Part shown: piece by piece, positions 14,617 to 17,987 of the stretch
Numbering within the stretch: the first letter of the stretch is position 1
Layout: each line of letters starts with the position of its first letter
Origin: Terrirubrum sp051646285
Lineage (GTDB): Bacteria; Pseudomonadota; Alphaproteobacteria; Rhizobiales; Beijerinckiaceae
DNA length: 17,987 nt
Assembly (NCBI GenBank): GCA_051646285.1
Contig: JBOFCU010000056.1
Span: 1-17,987 of the forward strand
Reading direction: 5' to 3'
Translations under genes and position numbers: made by a program
The notes under the pieces: model-generated
What the model was told of the DNA's origin: nothing
Databases searched by the model: none
Seen by the model: only the letters and a program-made list of their open reading frames with translations

Positions 14617-16770
14617 ATGCCGCCCAAAAAGACAACACAATCTCCCGCAGCCTTCCCCGCTGTCACACAGATGACTCCAATTGAGGCACAGTTGGCCCTT
14701 GACGCGCTGGCAGCCGAGATCAGCGGTCATGATGAGCGCTATCATAGGGATGACGCGCCCATCATTTCAGACTCAGCGTATGATGCCCTGCGTCAGCGCC
14801 TTGCAGACATCGAGATGGCCTTTCCGCATTTGCGCTCCACGACGGCGGCCAGCATTGCAGTCGGCGCAGCTCCAGCAGAAAAATTTGCCAAGATTCGCCA
14901 CAGCGTTCCAATGCTCTCTCTCAGCAACGCCTTTGCGGATTCTGACGTGGAGGAGTTTGACCGCAGCATTCGGCGCTTTCTTGGCTTAAGCGCCGACGCG
15001 CCGCTAGACTTCACGGCTGAGCCAAAAATTGACGGCCTCTCCTGCGCCTTGCGTTACGAGAGCGGCGTGCTGGTATCAGCCGCAACACGCGGTGATGGCG
15101 AGATCGGCGAGGATGTCACCGCCAATGTGCGGACGATCACCGGCCGCACCGGCGCCATTCCCCATCGCCTGAGCGGCACAGACCATCCCGCCATATGCGA
15201 AATTCGCGGCGAAATTTATCTCGGCCACGCCGATTTTGCTGCAATCAATGCACGGCAGGCGCAAAACAACGACAAGATATTTGCCAACCCGCGCAATGCC
15301 GCCGCTGGCTCCCTGCGCCAGCTGGATGCCAGCATCACGGCATCACGGCCCTTGCGATTTTTTGCCTATGCCTGGGGCGAAATGAGCGCCATGCCTGCTG
15401 ACACGCAAAGCGGCATGATTGCATTATTCAGAAGCTGGGGCATGCCGGTCAACCCGCTGACCAAATTATGCAATGGCACCGCAGAGCTGATTGCCCATTA
15501 TCGGGTCATTGAAGCGCAGCGCGCAACACTGGGCTATGACATTGACGGCGTTGTCTACAAAATCAACCGGCTGGATTTGCAGCAGCGCCTTGGCTTTGTA
15601 TCCCGTGCGCCACGCTGGGCCATTGCCCACAAATTTCCGGCAGAAAAAGCTACAACGCTGCTGGAAAATATTGAAATCCAGGTTGGCCGCACAGGCGCAT
15701 TGACACCTGTCGCAAAATTACGGCCCGTGACCGTGGGCGGTGTCGTTGTGTCCAACGCCACATTGCACAATGCGGATGAAATTACGCGTCTCGATGCGCG
15801 CATTGGCGACACTGTCATGATCCAGCGCGCAGGCGATGTCATTCCGCAGGTGGTTGGCGTGGTGATGGACAAACGCGCAGCCAATTCTCAGCCATTTGAA
15901 TTTCCACACCACTGCCCCTGCCCGCTGCGCACCGACGTCACCCGTGAGACGACAGCCGCGGGCGAAGAAGGCGCTGTGCGTCGCTGCACGGGCGAATTTG
16001 CCTGCCCGTTCCAGCAAACCGAACATCTCAAGCATTTCGTCTCGCGCCGCGCCTTTGATATTGAAGGGCTTGGCGAAAAGCAGATCGAATTTTTCTTCAC
16101 CGATCCTGACCTGCCGGTTAAATCGCCTGCTGATATTTTCAGTTTGCAAAAGCGCGACGCGGCAAACCTGAAAAAGCTGAAAGACAAGGAAGGATTTGGC
16201 GAAACCTCCGTCCGTAATTTGTTTGCTGCCATCGAAGAGCGCCGCACGGTTCCGCTGGATCGTATGATATTCGGGCTGGGCATTCGTCATGTTGGCGAGG
16301 GCACAGCCAAATTGCTTGCCCGCGCCTATGGCTCATGGAATGCCTTTTCCGCAGCCGCAGAGCATGTCGCCCATGGCGATGCGGATGCGCGCGCCGACAT
16401 GGATGCGATCGACCAGATTGGTGATGCCGTGATTGACGCGATCGCCAATTATTTTGGCGAGGCGCACAACCGCCCGCTTGTTGAGCGGCTTGTCAGTGAG
16501 CTGACAATCACAGATGCGCAGGCCGCCCGCAGTGATTCCGCAGTGGCTGGCAAAACCGTTGTTTTTACCGGCGCACTTGAAAAAATGACGCGCGATGAAG
16601 CCAAGGCGATGGCCGAGCGGCTGGGCGCGAAGGTCGCAGGCTCAGTCTCCAAAAAAACCGATATTGTGGTTGCTGGTCCAGGCGCAGGTTCAAAACTTGC
16701 CAAGGCCAGTGAACTGGGATTGCAAGTGATGGACGAGGATGGCTGGCTGGCCTTGGTAAAAGGTGAATGA
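14617..16770 (+). CDS. ligA: NAD+-dependent DNA ligase LigA
   Basis: 717 residues. Seals nicks in replication and repair using NAD+. Order of domains: Ia with YHRDDAPIISDSAYDALRQR (42-61), which binds NMN; adenylation domain with the AMP-accepting lysine in EPKIDGLSCALRYE (Lys137), TRGDGEIGEDVTANV and FANPRNAAAGSLRQLD; GYDIDGVVYKIN; OB domain with VGRTGALTPVAKL and IQRAGDVIPQV; a zinc finger with Cys433, Cys435, Cys457 and Cys463; a helix-hairpin-helix domain (FDIEGLGEKQIEFF through GLGIRHVGEGTAKLLA); and a C-terminal BRCT domain (about 640-715, AGKTVVFTGALEKMTRDEAK). Length is slightly above the usual 670-700, partly from a 20-residue Pro/Thr-rich N-terminus; an in-frame ATG at residue 19 is an alternative start. 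It does not have recN beside it, as some alphaproteobacterial ligA genes do. Confidence 0.97.
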   Translation: MPPKKTTQSPAAFPAVTQMTPIEAQLALDALAAEISGHDERYHRDDAPIISDSAYDALRQRLADIEMAFPHLRSTTAASIAVGAAPAEKFAKIRHSVPMLSLSNAFADSDVEEFDRSIRRFLGLSADAPLDFTAEPKIDGLSCALRYESGVLVSAATRGDGEIGEDVTANVRTITGRTGAIPHRLSGTDHPAICEIRGEIYLGHADFAAINARQAQNNDKIFANPRNAAAGSLRQLDASITASRPLRFFAYAWGEMSAMPADTQSGMIALFRSWGMPVNPLTKLCNGTAELIAHYRVIEAQRATLGYDIDGVVYKINRLDLQQRLGFVSRAPRWAIAHKFPAEKATTLLENIEIQVGRTGALTPVAKLRPVTVGGVVVSNATLHNADEITRLDARIGDTVMIQRAGDVIPQVVGVVMDKRAANSQPFEFPHHCPCPLRTDVTRETTAAGEEGAVRRCTGEFACPFQQTEHLKHFVSRRAFDIEGLGEKQIEFFFTDPDLPVKSPADIFSLQKRDAANLKKLKDKEGFGETSVRNLFAAIEERRTVPLDRMIFGLGIRHVGEGTAKLLARAYGSWNAFSAAAEHVAHGDADARADMDAIDQIGDAVIDAIANYFGEAHNRPLVERLVSELTITDAQAARSDSAVAGKTVVFTGALEKMTRDEAKAMAERLGAKVAGSVSKKTDIVVAGPGAGSKLAKASELGLQVMDEDGWLALVKGE

Positions 16771-16796
16771 AAAGCGCACCATATATCCAATCCAGT

Positions 16797-16816
16797 CATG
16801 AAGTGAAAAATTCATG
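16797..16816. repeat. Short inverted repeat between ligA and the secreted-protein gene
   Basis: CATGAA-GTGAAAAA-TTCATG, six-base arms and an eight-base spacer, lying 21 bases before the next start codon. It has no T-run, so it is not a standard terminator; it might be an operator or a weak hairpin in the leader. Confidence 0.3.
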
Positions 16817-16837
16817 CCGCTGATGTAGGGTGTTTTG

Positions 16838-17987
16838 ATGAAAAGAATTTTTCTATCCATGATCATCCTTGCCGGCCTCCACATCGGAGTGGCGCACGCG
16901 CAATCAGCCGAACAGATCACGCAAAACCACTTGTATGCTGGCACGCTGGCCAATGGTGAAAATGCGCTGGGCCAACGCATTGCCAGCAATCGCGCTGATG
17001 CAGAGGCTCATCTGGGACTGGCGTTGATCCGCACCGCACGGGCTGTCGAGCGTCTGGCCAACAGCATGTACCGCCATGGATTGCAGGCCCCGCGCAATAC
17101 ACCCATTCCAATTGTGCGCATGCCGGTGCCGCCCAATCCAAACCCGCAGCCCCTGACCTATGCACAGATGCGGGCGATCTATCAGACATTTCTTGATGAT
17201 CTCACTGTCATACAAAAAGGGCTGGAAACACGCCCGGCCGGATCTGCGAAAGTAAGAATTGATCTTCACCAAATTCGCCTCGACATCAATGGTGATGGCA
17301 AGGCGGACGACGCAGAAAAACTCGGATTGATACTGGCTGGCATCCGCATGACACCGGCGGGTGCCACAGCGGCCTCTTTCCCCGTCGCGTTTGATGAGTC
17401 AGATGCCATTTGGCTGCGTGGCTACACTCATCTCCTGTCATCATTTCTGGAATTTGCGCTGGCTTATGATTGGCGGGAAACATTTGATGCCACAGCGCAT
17501 CTGTTTTTTACTGGCGCGCGCACAGCCGGTATCACAGTGCCGCAAGCGCGAGCCAATCCATTCGGCAGCGGGTCCATGGAAATTGCCGATGCCATTGCAT
17601 TTATTCATCTCGCGCGCTGGCCGCTGGCAGAACCGGCCCGCATGGGTCATGCGCTGTCACATCTGAAAGCAGTGGTGCGCCTCAGCCGCGAAAACTGGAA
17701 TTCAATTCTGGCTGAAACGGATGATGAGCACGAATGGGTGCCATCCCCCAACCAGAAAAATGCGGCTATTACAGCCATGACAGTGACACAGGAGCGCGCG
17801 GAAACATGGCTGGCTGCACTGGGAGAATTTGAAGCGATTCTTGACGGCAAATTGCTCATGCCGCATTGGCGCTACGAGCAGGGATTTGATTTTTCCAGCG
17901 TGTTCACACAACCGCGCCAGTTTGATCTCGTGCTGTGGATGACCGGCCATGCCGCCATTCCCTATTTGCGCGATGGCAAGGCCATTT
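16838..17987 (+). CDS. Secreted protein of unknown function with one EF-hand-like loop (3' end cut)
   Basis: Open from ATG 16838 to the right edge: 383 codons, no stop reached. MKRIFLSMIILAGLHIGVAH A is a Sec signal peptide with probable cleavage AHA|Q after residue 21. The mature part is mainly helical. A linker rich in Pro/Asn (PIPIVRMPVPPNPNPQP, about 88-104) is followed by a helical region and DINGDGKADDAE (149-160), which has the calcium-ligand spacing of an EF-hand loop (Asp149, Asn151, Asp153, Asp157, Glu160), with Ala in place of the usual hydrophobic residue at position 8. No catalytic motif is evident. ATG is preceded by AGGG about nine bases away. It follows ligA by 67 bp and could be co-transcribed. 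I do not recognise the family. Confidence 0.82.
   Translation, partial: MKRIFLSMIILAGLHIGVAHAQSAEQITQNHLYAGTLANGENALGQRIASNRADAEAHLGLALIRTARAVERLANSMYRHGLQAPRNTPIPIVRMPVPPNPNPQPLTYAQMRAIYQTFLDDLTVIQKGLETRPAGSAKVRIDLHQIRLDINGDGKADDAEKLGLILAGIRMTPAGATAASFPVAFDESDAIWLRGYTHLLSSFLEFALAYDWRETFDATAHLFFTGARTAGITVPQARANPFGSGSMEIADAIAFIHLARWPLAEPARMGHALSHLKAVVRLSRENWNSILAETDDEHEWVPSPNQKNAAITAMTVTQERAETWLAALGEFEAILDGKLLMPHWRYEQGFDFSSVFTQPRQFDLVLWMTGHAAIPYLRDGKAI

Noticed and set aside
1..17987. Search for mobile elements, CRISPR arrays, toxin-antitoxin or defence islands
   Set aside because: No transposase, integrase, terminal repeats, spaced repeats or defence protein motifs were seen. An attachment site at the tmRNA 3' end was considered, but no integrase or repeated CCA-end sequence is present.

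Overview
The window looks like a chromosomal segment of a GC-rich alphaproteobacterium, most likely of the order Hyphomicrobiales (Rhizobiales). The main reasons are a circularly permuted, two-piece tmRNA gene; an alpha-type SspB adaptor with a long linker and a C-terminal ClpX-binding tail; DUF4169 and RHH_4-type small proteins; and a LigA with the zinc-site sequence style I know from rhizobia. I see no insertion sequence, CRISPR array, rRNA or tRNA, and almost every gene has a recognisable chromosomal family.

Layout. 1-1880 (-): UvrD/PcrA-type DNA helicase, cut by the left edge, with a low-complexity N-terminal extension. 1962-2507 (-): hotdog thioesterase, divergent from 2678-4102 (+), a FAD-linked D-lactate/2-hydroxyacid dehydrogenase. 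4253-7897 (+): a 1214-residue AsmA-family envelope protein with a coiled-coil tail. 7918-9252 (-): a compact operon of sspB, DUF4169, a ribbon-helix-helix protein and a 92-residue orphan. 9310-9636 (-): ssrA (permuted tmRNA), directly upstream of sspB on the same strand. 9698-10144 (-): MarR regulator, divergent from 10279-10887 (+), a beta-class glutathione S-transferase, followed by a second GST at 10963-11592 (+). Clear intrinsic terminators follow each GST. 11659-12633 (-): exported Tim44-like protein, divergent from 12903-13838 (+), prmA. 13903-14317 (-): two very small proteins in tandem. 14617-16770 (+): NAD-dependent DNA ligase ligA. 16838 to the right edge (+): a secreted protein of unknown function with a single EF-hand-like loop.

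How the genes work together. The best functional grouping is ssrA plus sspB: the RNA writes the peptide AANDNYAPVAVAA onto stalled proteins, and the next gene encodes the adaptor that hands such tagged proteins to ClpXP. The MarR/GST block is a small detoxification locus with an AT-rich, GCAT-rich divergent control region. uvrD, prmA and ligA are housekeeping genes. No clearly novel system is visible. The points most worth a second look are the ssrA-sspB arrangement, a strong terminator that ends only 14 bases before the second GST start codon, a GCAT-rich motif pair shared by two control regions, and the tandem small-protein genes.
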